Origin: Aphis gossypii
Lineage: Eukaryota; Arthropoda; Insecta; Hemiptera; Aphididae
Length of the DNA: 64,000 nt
Assembly: GCF_020184175.1 (NCBI RefSeq)
Contig: NC_065531.1
Location: forward strand, 55,325,213-55,389,212
Direction of reading: 5' to 3'
Shown here: positions 1-12,300 of the stretch, piece by piece
Numbering within the stretch: position 1 is the stretch's first letter
How the letters are laid out: each line of letters opens with the position of its first letter
The notes under the pieces: model-generated
What the model was told of the DNA's origin: nothing
The model's database searches: none
The model's input: the letters and a program-made list of their open reading frames with translations, nothing else
Position numbers and translations under genes: made by a program

Positions 1-404
1 TATAAATAATATGAAGTAATTATGAACGAAGAACGAAGTCTATAGACAAGATGGAATTGGAATATATATATTATATATATAGATCATATATAGAAAAAAC
101 ACCGACCGGTGACCACCATATCAATAGGTCTATAGATCATGTCTATGCCCCAATGGTATCAAACCGTAAATTACATGTGATCAACTACCAATTAAACACC
201 TTTGATTTTTTTTGTTTATCTAACTGTGATAATATTAAAACTGATTGTAGGTATCTGATATCTTTAAATTATAATATGACAAATAAGAGGAAATGAACAT
301 ACAAGATCTCTGTAAATTAATAATAATGTGTATCCCCTATCATATTTTCAATTTTGTAAAATAATACAATCGATTGTTTTGAGCTAATACCTATTAATCA
401 AAAA
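1..404. other. 5' flank of POLDIP2, no gene seen
   Basis: AT-rich sequence upstream of the first POLDIP2 codon. An 81-codon open frame at 51-296 has tyrosine/isoleucine-rich low-complexity composition and no recognisable motif, so I do not call it a gene. The POLDIP2 promoter and 5' UTR should lie here, but I see no clear TATA box or initiator. Confidence 0.5.
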
Positions 405-2869
405 ATGTTCAAACATTTTGGAAGAAGCAATATATTGTGTATATGTAAACGCTCTTATGTCAGGTAAAATATTTTTTCTATAAATAATGTATTTAATATA
501 CATAGCTGCATATATAGGTATATAATATATTATACATCAGAGCCTAATACTATACATACAACATTACTAATACAGTACCGAATCATTTGAAGACTTCAAT
601 ACAAACTTAAAAGCGTAATTATATCTTAACAGTGTTTTGTGTACTGTAAATTATTTCATTTTATTTAGGTTTATCATTGCAATTTAAAATTTGATACATT
701 TTAGCCTCTGAATTATATATTTATATGTTGCGAGTGTTAAAAATTGTAATAATTAATAACAAATGTGTTCCTTATTGATATTGTGGTTGCATTTATTATT
801 ATTAGATTAGTCGAAGTGGGTCTGATAAATCCAGTAAAGCATATTGAAAAATATGAAACTGGTCAGTTATTTTTTCATCGGATATTTGGATACAGAGGGG
901 TGATATTGTTTCCATGGTTAGCCAGAGTATACGACCGTGATGTTGTTGTCAAAGCAGAAAAGTAATACTTATTGAAATATTTAACTAGATTTGTGTATTT
1001 GTTACAATTGTACTACTAACTATTTGGCTATTATAGTATTGCTTATTAAGAACTAAACCAACTCAAACTATTTTTTTTTTATTTCAGTGCCGCAGGAAAA
1101 GATGTCAAAGGAAAAACACATACGTATTACCAAACATTGATAGATGAAAGAGATTGTCCATTTATTGTAATTTAATTTAAAATTCTTATTTAAATTAGCA
1201 TTAACAGCCTATTGTTTTTATAAAAAATTTAGAGAGCACAAACAGAAGCTGTTACTTTTCTTGGAAATCAAGATACCAGTCGCAGTTTGTATGCGATACC
1301 TGGTCTGGATTATGTAGCTCAAGAAGATATACTACCGTATACAGCAACTGAAAAACAACCGTTACAACATGAGCTTTTTGATAAATTTCTCATGTATTAT
1401 CCCAATAAAGGTAAATAATTATTATACTATTATAATTTAAAACTGTTATAGGTAAATTTATTTTAAGAATTTAATTTATTATTTGTAATAATAAAGTTAA
1501 TCTTTCCCTTCTGTTAACGATTTTAAAGTATTTCATTAATTGTTTTTTTTTTAATTTACATAATGTTCATGATATAATCTTATTTTATTGTAGATCCACC
1601 ATTTGGGGCACAAGAAACATTACGATCGTGGCAAAAAAAAAATCATCCTTGGCTAGAGTTGTCAGATGTTCATAAAGAAACCACAGAAAATGTTAGAGTC
1701 ACAGTAATACCATTCTACATGGGTTATAGGGAGTCTCAAACCAATTCTGTGTATTGGGTGAGAAAAATATGATAGCTTTTAATCATATGTGTTATTTAGT
1801 AGTGATCAATTAATTAATTTATGTTTAGTGGAGATATTGTATACGATTAGAAAATTTAGGTGAACAAAGTGTTCAATTGAGAGAAAGACATTGGAGAATA
1901 TTTAGCTTATCTGGAACATTAGAGACTGTACGTGGAAGAGGAGTGGTAGGCCAAGAACCTGTACTTTCAAAAAAATCACCAGCATTTCAATACAGTAGTC
2001 ACGTGAGCTTACAAGCTCCTAGTGGACACATGTGGTTAGTTGTTTACTTAAACATAATATTATATTATTTTATATCTATATATTTATTAATTAAGTGATA
2101 ATAATACTATATAAGTATTTTGTTAAGGTCCTTACACCATTATTTTCATCTGAATTAAAAGGCTTAGAAGCTGTATTCAGTTTCAAACATTTTATAATTA
2201 AAACTACAGTAAGGGCCTAGTGTGGTGTAGTGTTTGGTTGCAGTCACTAAATTTTACTGTGGTTAAACACTGCCCAGTGTTGCTTGCTCTCGGACAAATG
2301 ACTATCCTGGTTTAACAAAACCAAGTCTTATACCTACACGGGAATACATGTTCTAAAAACCAACAATACCAGTACAAAACAGTAAAAAACATATAAAGAA
2401 TCATAAAGTAAATGGCCTAAATTATCAAAACTAGATTTAGAAAAAAAAATCTACAATAGAAACAATGATGTAATTATGAGTGGTACACAAATAAATTCCA
2501 ACTAAAGTTAATTTTTTTGCTTATGTGGTAGTTTTATATTCTCAACTATAAATATATTCGGTTTCATAACATTTTAAACTTTTAACTTGTTATTAATTTT
2601 GAATACCAAAATATTACTCACAGGTATACAGCGTTTTTCAATTGACAATTAAATATGTATTAAGAATTTAAATTTTACTAACCACTAATTACAGCTGAAT
2701 ACAATACGCCAATATATTCTGTATTAAACCAAAAAGTATAATTGATTTTGTTATTTATAGGGGAACATTTCGAATGGAACGTGAAGATGGACATTTATTT
2801 GATTGCCGAATCCCTCCATTTTCACTAGAGAGCAAACCAGATGATAAGGTTACATTTAATACTGTATAA
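405..2869 (+). CDS. POLDIP2: POLDIP2 (PDIP38), polymerase delta-interacting protein 2, 7 exons
   Basis: Exons by splice-site and homology reading: 405-463, 806-961, 1088-1166, 1233-1410, 1594-1757, 1829-2034, 2761-2869. All junctions are GT-AG and phases agree, giving 316 residues (human about 368). Exon 1 starts MFKHFGRSNILCICKRSYVR, a basic, hydroxyl-rich leader that fits a mitochondrial presequence. A YccV/HspQ-like domain follows at about residues 36-150 (YETGQLFFHRIFGYRG, KGKTHTYYQ). An ApaG/DUF525 domain lies at about 188-305 (VTVIPFYMG, VYWWRYCIRLENL, VRGRGVVG, FQYSSHVSLQAPSGHMWG, IPPFSLES). Family knowledge: the protein binds the polymerase delta p50 subunit and PCNA, stimulates PrimPol and is an adaptor for mitochondrial ClpXP. 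The start is the only ATG whose exon joins exon 2 in phase. The extra N-terminal length of the human protein is missing. The largest intron (2,035-2,760) holds only AT-rich sequence and a 16-bp palindrome near 2,270. No clear AATAAA follows closely. Confidence 0.93.
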
Positions 2870-4949
2870 GAACAATTTTAAATGATTATAGTTATTAGTT
2901 ATTATATTTATTGAATTTAGTTTTGTTTAAAAAATCCTCAATGTTAGTTTCTAGACCGTTAGATGTTTGGTGAACCATTCTTAAGCCACTGGTGACTGAT
3001 CATCTTCCCAGTGTGGACAATCGTCCTGAAGATCGCTTACCCATTGCTGGACTATGTATTATAGTTATTCAAACACTGAAGAAAAAAATAGATTACACAA
3101 ATATTTGTAAAAATAATTTGTTTATATATATTATAATATATATATATAATTTTTTTATACTAAATTCTGTAAACTGATCACAGTGTAAAAATCAGCTATT
3201 ACATTTGAATGCATGTTTATCAGATTCATTGGTATAATTTTAATTTATATATGTTTGGTCTTCTTGAACGTTGAAATCACTGAATCAGATTATTAGCATA
3301 CCATGGTTCAGCTACAATTGAATGTTTGAATTCATTACAGCTCCAGTTAAAGACGCATAAAATTACAAAAACATTTTTTATTAGTGTTAGTGATGCCTTT
3401 TTATCAAAAATAATGCCCACTTGAATACTTGATTAAATTGTTGAATTTTATAAGAAACAATAACTAATAATCAATATACCTCTATAGATAATTCCTTCAT
3501 ATGTAAATGCCTTATTCATGTTTTTAAGATTGATCTTTACACATCTATACATATTAATGATTTATGAAATGATGAGTGATGAGTAATGTGACTTGTTATC
3601 CTGTTTTTGGCTGGAGTGTCAATTTTCAAATAGGTATCCCACTAATTATTATAATCAAGTCGGGATAGTAAAATATACCTGTTTTATGTCCTATTTTTGA
3701 CGTGATTTCAAATAATTTTCATCCTTTTATTATGTTACAATAATTAATTGTATTTTCTTAAATGTTCAATATTATTATTTTAAAATATGCAAAACCAAAA
3801 TGGCTGTATATATTTTTTAATTATATAACCAAAAAATATCTATGTATAAAAAAACACCGATTGTTTTTCAGATGTAAATTTTTAAATAACTACAAATATC
3901 ACTACTTTAGAAAAACACAGGAGGTGTAAATAATATTGAAAAACATTTAAAATCTAAAAACACAAATCTGCTGATTACATGATTATGTTGCTTCTACTTA
4001 TAAATCAATGGCTATAGTTTTAACTGCAATGCTTTTATTTAAATACTTAGAAATAGCTAGAGGTTCGTAATATCAACATCAATGCTAACAAAACAATACT
4101 TTGAACTTAATTACCTAAATTTCACTGTACAAGGACTAATAGTTTAGCTATTATAAAAAATGTCTTTGCTACTTTTCCTATTTTGATTATGATTATAAGT
4201 TTATACATGGAAATATGGAATATTATTTTTTATATTACATTTTGTTATTCTATATTATATAAATATTTGATGTTCATTTGTACTATAATAGATTTAAATT
4301 TTGTTTTTATCATATTTTGACATTATAATTTTTTTTTTCAAGAGGATAAAGACTATTTTTATCAATAATGTTGAAGTTCTTTAAAATAATAGTAATTATA
4401 CATCTAATTTATAACTATAAAATTATGTTTTATTTTTGTTATGTCTAATTTTAGCTTGGGGAAACAAAGGTGTAACCAAAACCAATTATAAATGGAGGTT
4501 AACTGTTAACCCCTCACACAAGTATTACTTCTTGAGGAGACACCCCTCTTCCACCAATTCCTTTTGAGTACTTGTCTCAATTTACAGAATTTTGATCTGG
4601 TGACTTCACTAATGAGTGATGATTAATAGATATGATTCTGTCTATAACTGTGATAATAATTTTAAACTGTTATTATCTAATCTGTTTCCTCATACCATAT
4701 TTATATAATAAATAATATGAAATATGGTAGGTATAAATAAATTATTTTGTTCAGTACCTAGTATGAATATTTGCAATTATGCCAAGAGCCGAAATATTCA
4801 TAAATACACTATATAATTTGATAAATTTTTATAAACGCTTACCAAAAAATTAAAATTTATAAAAATAGTAAATTTAGATTTTTTAAATAACAGACGCGAA
4901 ACACATCTAACTATGATGAGAGCCTCAATTTGGTCACCCCCGACAATCG
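2870..4949. other. Intergenic, AT-rich, no gene recognised
   Basis: Between POLDIP2 and the first repeat. A slightly richer patch at about 2,950-3,060 contains a CACTGG/CCAGTG inverted pair and looks like an old repeat remnant. A 61-codon open frame at 2,992-3,177 runs through it but has no protein-like character. Otherwise I see nothing. Confidence 0.5.
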
Positions 4950-5060
4950 ATATATAAGGTAAGGAAGTGATAAAATGTCAGAAACGTCCGTAAGGGCGAG
5001 CTTTGCTAGGATACCTTTGACGGAAACCCGTTACTCGCAGCTTCTTGGGTAATATTAAAA
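4950..5060 (+). repeat. Dispersed repeat fragment, inverted partner at 44.1-44.2 kb
   Basis: Contains GGTAAGGAAGTGATAAA, CAGAAACGTCCG, AGGGCG and GCTAGGATACC in that order. The same words occur in the same order on the minus strand at 44,169-44,221, so the two are copies of one dispersed family in opposite orientation. It lies about 300 bp upstream of the LINE fragment and could be part of that element, but nothing proves this. Confidence 0.65.
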
Positions 5061-5351
5061 TCAATGTTCAACAGAAATAAAATTGATTAAATGGCCCCGA
5101 TTAAAAATAAAACATTTATTTAACTGCTACAAATGAATTATTTAACAGATTTTTATTTAAATCGTAAGTATAAAAATAATTAGAAATATAACACATTAAA
5201 GTAATTGATCTTTGGGTTGTTACAAAATCACAGAAACTGAAAAAATGATTTTATGAAGGAACATTTTTAAACCTGCACAATAATCAATGCAAATATTGTG
5301 TTATAATTAAATATGTCAAATATGTATCCAAAATTATAAATAAATCTGAGT

Positions 5352-6010
5352 TTGTTGATATTTCTTCTCAAAATAAAAACCATTTTTTTAATTTCCACTT
5401 TATTTAGTATTTACAAAAATGTTAGAAGTCTTAGAACTAAATTAAATTATTTTCGTAATACTGTTATTGATTTAAAATGTGATTTTTTATTTTTAACGGA
5501 GACCTGGTTGAATGTATATATTTTTGACGCAGAATTAGGATTATTTAATTTTAATATAGATGTTTTTAGATCAGATAGAGTAAATAGTCATCAAGTTAGA
5601 GGAGGAGGAGTTTTATTAGCTATTCATCAGAAGTATTGTTGTATGCGTATTCCTACTCAAAATGAATGTGACATTGAACAAGTCTTTATTTTAGTAAAAT
5701 TTAAAAGTTATAATGTATTATTGGTTTGTGTTCCCCCCTAATTCTCATATTAATGTGTATTCTAAGTTTTGTGAATTAGTTGAAATCGTTGGATTATTGT
5801 ACTCAAATTTGAAAATCTTTATTATTGGAGATTTTAATTTAGTCTCGGGTTAAAAATAATTCAACACTAAACCTTAACCTATTTATGAAATTCTTAAAAA
5901 TAGTTTTATAAACCTGCTAGATCTCCCTATTGTAAACTTTCGTCAAGATATTCCATAGGTAATAGACTTAATTTTCTCTAACTGCCTAGTTAATATGGCG
6001 ATGGTCGTTT
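5352..6010 (+). mobile_element. Decayed non-LTR retrotransposon (LINE) endonuclease fragment
   Basis: The open frame from 5,352 encodes the start of an APE-type endonuclease. NVRSLRTKLNYF, FLFLTETWLN, the VFRSD stretch and RGGGVLLAI are characteristic of Jockey/CR1/RTE-like elements. The frame breaks in a C-run near 5,735-5,741. The next frame continues the domain with PPNSHINVYSKF and the IIGDFNL motif, then hits a stop near 5,851. A further trace of the domain (VIDLIFSNCLVN) is readable near 5,960-5,998. There is no reverse transcriptase downstream, so this is a 5' piece of a dead element. The exact clade is not decided. Confidence 0.8.
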
Positions 6011-6827
6011 GGGGGAAGGTAATAATTTTGAAAACAAAAATAATAGTCCGTTTGGTCGAGTGAAATTATTTTTACCTATGCGAGGTAAAAACCTGGGTGA
6101 TTGATAGAGAAAAGCGGGGTGGTTAGAAAAAATATTATTGATGTTTATTTATCCATGATTGTACGTTTATTATTATTGGCAAAAGTTTACTTCAGTTCTA
6201 ATAAATTCCCGCTCACATTCCTATTATTACGATGTAGAGATCTCATAGTTGATCCACAGAATAGAAAAGAATTTATTCTGTGCTACCATCACGATTCATA
6301 TTAGTTCTAAGACTGTGGTTTAAACCGTGATAGTCAGGCTGTTCGGCTATGATAGTGTAATGTTGGTGTTATTGTTATCAGTTTAAAATGTTTGATAATA
6401 AAATATTGATTTTAGGCGATGAGTGATGACAAACTAAACTTATTCGGTTAATCGGTTATTCCAAGCGGCAAGCACTGCTTTATGCTTCGTCAGACGTCAA
6501 TTCGTCGTGTTATTTTATTTTAAATGTATACAAATATATAATATTATATTGTTTGTGATTTCAAAGCCAATTGACTAAAACACTAAAGCCCAAAAGTAAA
6601 AACATTTAAAAGGATCTAAATATAAGATATACATTTTAAATCCTAAAATGAAATATCGTTTTATTAAATAAATTTGTTTCCATTAATTAATTATTTCAAC
6701 AACCGTCCAAAAATATGATTGTTAAAAAAAAAAATGTTAAATCTACGACTGATTGAACTGTTTAAGCAATTAATTGATTAACAGTGATTTTGCATAAATT
6801 TATTCCATTAATAGAACCAAAATCAAA
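6011..6827. promoter_or_regulatory. Intergenic flank and probable HERC2 promoter/5' UTR
   Basis: No coding sequence recognised. A 67-codon frame at 6,101-6,304 has no motif. A patch at about 6,455-6,515 is richer in CG dinucleotides (TTCGTCAGACGTCAATTCGTCGTG) in a very AT-rich setting and contains TCAG words like the arthropod initiator. The HERC2 start site could be here; this is inference only. Confidence 0.35.
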
Positions 6828-9318
6828 ATGAGTACTAAAGTTGAATTTACCATAAAGCAAAAAACTGCTTTTGATCCCAAGTGGCTTGCGATAGAACTTC
6901 ATGAAGCATTGAGCGAAAGCCAACTTAACAATTATTGGAACGAGATGATAGAAGATTCTGAACTGATCCCTGTGGATAATAGCAATTTACAGCATTTAAA
7001 AAAAGGTTTAACATGTCCTCTGTAATGAAATAAATAAATTTTAATTAAAAATCAACTTTTTTTTTTATTAGAATCACCTGGACGTTATTATATTGGTCTG
7101 TGGGCAGTAAACTGCCCGTGTAAAGATGATCCATCTGACAAGGTATGTAATTGTAATTCTTGTAAGCCAGATGATGTCAGCGAAACACTCAAGTCTAAAC
7201 AAATTTTTGAATCTCTAATGTGGAAACCTAATTGTAGTAAGTTTTCTAATATACATAATAGTATGATTTACATCTACTTTAATTTAATATCTTTTATTTA
7301 GGTAAAGAAGATGTGAAATCGTTGATATCTGTATTTGCAGCTGAACAAAGGAAACTATGTGAAGATATATGTTATTCAACACTATTTTTTAATCGAACTC
7401 AACTTCGGATGGCTATTGCTTCTCGCTACTTTGGTGCTTTTTATAGAGATTCTTTTTTTCAATCTAAATCTAATAATCAAACCCAGTCATCTATAATGAT
7501 GCACCAAAGTTGTAAAAATTCCATTAAAATAAGAAAGTAAATAATATTTAACAATGTTTAATTTTATTTATTAATTAATTGTTTTTTCATTTATTAGCAA
7601 TACTAATGATGAAGAGAAAATGACTTTATTTGCTAAAATTGGTACACAAATAGCATTAAACTTCTCATTTGGATTTCTAGTCAGTACTTGGCGATCAGGC
7701 AATAATACTGATTTATGCACACAAATGCTTAAAGATTCACTAGAAGCACTGCAATGTATTCCAGAAGATTTTCTTGTTGATGAAAGCAATGTTCCTACTT
7801 TCTGGATTGAAACTTTAGAAAAATCATCAAAGTTCCTATTTCAAGTAGTCAATGGGTATTATAAAATTAATTTATGTATAAATATTATATATATGTATAT
7901 ATGGTAGACGCTGCTGTGTCTAGTAAGTCTAATTAGTTATTAGTAAAGCCTGGAATTGTATACGTTTACATATTTATTCTGGTTGATCGTATGATATGCT
8001 AAATGAGCACAAAATTTGTTTCATTACATAACAATTTAAAAAATGAAACTTATTAGTGCATAGTTTGACGTTTTTATATTTAAACATTTTAATTACATAA
8101 TTCATCTTTTAGTGCATATTTCCATGTTTTTTTTTAGACTTTTAATGTATACTATTGTCTATTATAATATAAGAAAATTTTTTATATTTTTATAGTTAGT
8201 TGTAGGAATAAACGGTTTTTCCAAATATGGACTTAGGGCTTATATCAATATTCGGGGAAATAAAATACGTAAACTAAGATAAAATATCGGTTACGACCAA
8301 TATTTAATACTGAAATTATTTCACTATTGTTCAAAAACTTTTTTTTGCATATTTTTATTTACTTTATATATTTTAACATTTTAGTACATATATTTATGCA
8401 TATTTGGTTGGTTTTTAATGCATATAAACCTGAGCTCTACTTATTAGGAAGTAAATGAAATCAGATATTACAATAATTGCAATAAATGTGATATACGATA
8501 AAACTTATTTATCGCGATAAATTTTGATAACAAAAATATGTATCTTTTCAAAACCAATTTATTTCTAAATTTTAACAAAAAATGTTTATTTTCTACCATT
8601 TCTTTTACATAGTTAGAGTCTTATAATCAAATATTGTCTTATGTAATTTGATACATCTGGATCGTTCCGGACGATTTTGAGTCTAGTAAGTGACTGAGTC
8701 TTATAGCGGCATCCACTGTATATACATATTTATTTTTAATAATAACAATATTATTTTAATATTTATTTTATATTGCAATTTTAGAAACATCAATGAATCC
8801 AAAAATGAAAATACTCTTATAAATCACATTCCAAATACTGACAGACAATTTGCTTTATGCCTTTCATTAGAACTAGGATTACAAAAAAAGTCACTGAGTC
8901 AAATATTACAATGTGTGTTAATGTTTTTTGAATTGGGATTACACTGTGACAAGTAATTATCTTAGTTTTATATATTCAATTTTTAAATAATATAACATAT
9001 ATTTTTTATTTTTAGAATTTACAGTAGACATTTACAGAATTTATTAACAATAACACTTGGTCGTTTAAATTGGGTAGTATCAAGAATTCAAAACAATTTC
9101 AACTATGATGCGAATCATTTAAGCAAAGTATTCTGTATTTATTGAATTTTTCTATATTATACTAATTTTTACTTAAACTATTTTAGGGCAATGTTACAAA
9201 AAGTTTTTTAAGATTAAATTGCGATGCTGATAATCTACAACCTACTGCCATGAAACAAACAGCTGTAATGATTTTAGCATTTTTAGACCAAATAGCTATC
9301 ACTTATTTAACTCTTCAG
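6828..9318 (+). other. HERC2 exons 1-7: N-terminal helical region
   Basis: Exons 6828-7005, 7072-7236, 7302-7536, 7598-7855, 8785-8952, 9016-9127, 9187-9318 encode residues 1-416. Landmarks shared with animal HERC2 are NYWNEM near residue 37, the LALRF-like stretch rewritten here as QLRMAIASRYFGAF, LNFSFGFLVSTWRSG, DLCTQMLKDSLEAL, FALCLSLELGLQ, and MKQTAVMILAFLDQIA just before RLD1. Exon 2 adds a cysteine-rich piece (NCPCKDD, CNCNSCKPDD) that I do not remember from vertebrate HERC2. Intron 4 carries a dispersed repeat. Confidence 0.85.
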
Positions 9319-12300
9319 GTAATATAAGCTCTATATAATATTATTTCTATTACAGTTACTTAATAGTATTTAAATTTTTGAATGATAGCAAAAAATGTAT
9401 GATATTAAGAATAAAAAAAATATTGTACAGTATTGGGGTAAACAATTTTATCCTGAAACCAAAAAAAAAGTAATATCAACTCTTGAGCGTTTGCATGTTG
9501 AGTCTGTAGTGTGTTCAAGAAACGAGATATTGGTGGTAACAACTAGTGGAAATCTACATTTTATTAGTTATTCAATTGACTCATTGGTAATTTGAATTTT
9601 TATACTTAATTTTTAATATTGTTTCAAATAATTGAAAAAATAATAATTATATGATTAGAATTTTGAAGAAAAACAAATGATGAATGTACCTATAAAATCT
9701 GTTGATGTTTATGATGAAACATACTTAGTAGTTACTCAAAAAGGAGAAGTTTATTCTTGGGGCGTAAATGAATTTGGTGCTTTAGGCCATGGTCAAAAAT
9801 ACTCTTCTTTTTCTGCTCCAGAACCAATTTTAGCATTTTCAAAAATTATAGTAGTTATGGTTTCATGTGGAAAAGATTTCTGGTAACTATTAATAACTAA
9901 ATTACTAATAATTTTTTTCTATAAACTTTTAAATGTTCTAATTTATGATTAAAATTAAGATATATAAATATGAAATAGTCTAGCTAGAGAATAATATAAG
10001 ATTTAAAATTATTTTAGTGCTGCTGTTACTGAGGATGGTAAATTGTACATGTGGGGTAAAATATTACACAGTAGTAATTGCTATACTCCAGAATTAGTTA
10101 AATCTATTTCAGGTAATTACTTACATATTAATAGGTAGATGTGGATTTCTATGCAATTATATTTTTATTCTAGTTGATTATATGATATACTAAGTAAACA
10201 TAACATTTGTTTTTTAACATAAATATTGATTACATCATACATGGAATTATTAATGTCAAAATATCTTTTTGTATATTTAATTTTAAATATTTTTATCTTT
10301 AAATGCATATTTCATCTTTTACTGCAAATTTAAGTGTTTTCTAAAATTTTCTCAGGAAAAAAATTATTATATGAATTATTATTATAAATAAATGTTTTTA
10401 ATCATGATAAATGAAAAATAAATATATATATTTTTTGATAATTTTTTAGTGTATATTTGAACTTTTTAAGAGCATAATATATTCTATACAGTATGCATGT
10501 TTAAACTTTTTTAATGTATGTAAATCCGCAATCTATAATAATAACCAAATTCATAGTTACTTATAACACACATGTATTTACTTATTTTTGATAGAATGGC
10601 ATATATCAAAAGTTTCTTGTGGAGCATCTATTAATAATACACTGGCTTTATCCCGTGAAGGATATGTATTTTCATTTGAATATAGAAACTCTGAACGAGG
10701 TATGTTTTTCAAATCTGTTCTATTTTTTTACTATTATTATTATTATATATTTTTTATTAGGTTGTGATGATAAATCTTTAAATGTAATACCAAGCATGAT
10801 TGTATTTGATTATGAAATTGTATCAGTGTATTGTCATAATGATGTAAATGCTGTTATTGATTGTGCTAACAATGTGTTTACTTGGGGAAGAGGTAACAAT
10901 AATATGTTAGGTCACAATAACTCATTTTGTGTAAATCGACCTAAGGAAGTCAAATTTTTAAGTGGTAAATTGCTATTACATATTATAATGGGTTTTTTAT
11001 GTTATAATTAATCTATAAAATTATTATTACAAACAGGCAAACAAGTTACATCTCTTTCATTGGCAGATAATTATATACTAGCATTGACTGCTACTGGCCA
11101 AGTCTATTGTTGGGGTCAGTTAGACAATGAAATCACCACACAATGTAGACCTGTCAAGTGTTTAATGAATAGACAAGTGAAAAAAATAGCTTGTAGTCCA
11201 AATCAAGTAAATATAGTTGCTAAAATAAAATTTATAATTTTATGAAAATATCTATGTTTTTAATTATAGTAACTATTTAGTAAATCACATATAATAATTA
11301 AAATACTGACTTATGAATTGTATTTATAATCTAAAAATTTTAGTGAATTGAAATTACTAATTTATTGTTTTAAAATTATTAATTTATGATATAAATATTT
11401 TAAAAAAACATTAATAAATATAAATAAATTATCATTTATTAATCAGGTTATTTCAATAATAACCATAAATAATTTTACTTTGTTATTTGTTAAGTGTTTT
11501 GCTTGGTATGATTGTGAAGAATTTAATGTCGGAACAACTACACCATTTGTAACAGACTTACAAATCCAAACATTAAACTATTTAGAACAACTTTTATCAA
11601 ATGAATTTAAAGAATATAAAACATATATTGATTGGCCACCATCTCAACAGCAAGAATGTGTATTAATATCTGTATTACATTTACTTACTTTGCAGGTAAA
11701 TATAAGTTTTTAAATAAATTGTTAAATTATTTTTAATACATTATTTCTATGTATAGTTTCACTCTATGATTAACAATCATGTGAGTGCTGACTCTGTTGG
11801 ACTTATCGGAAGCTCAAAGTTATTATTAAGTATACGTAAAACAGTTACTGACTTGGCATCAAGCACAAAAGTAATAAATACTGTTAAGTTAGCGGCTCAA
11901 AAAACTTTGGAAGTTGGATGGCTTATACTGTTTCAAACGCCAAATGAAAGAGCTAATATGTTATGTACTATATTACAACCTTTGACTTCACCAAATGGTA
12001 TGAAATTATTAATAATTAATATTGTTCCAATTATTTAAAACTATTTTAATGATTTAGATGAATCCCAATCAGTAAATGATAATCAAGAATTTATGATAAA
12101 TCTTATTACAAATAGTTTATTAGGTGACAATATTCTTTATACATTTTTACAAAAAGCTATTCAAGGTAAGTTTATTATTTTAGATAATACTATTTATTAT
12201 ATTACATTTATGTCAATACTGTGTATTGAAATTATATATAGTCTGTCCAGCAAGAGCCGATTCTGCGCATCCTTCCTGCTATCAAAACCGGGTTCCCTAT

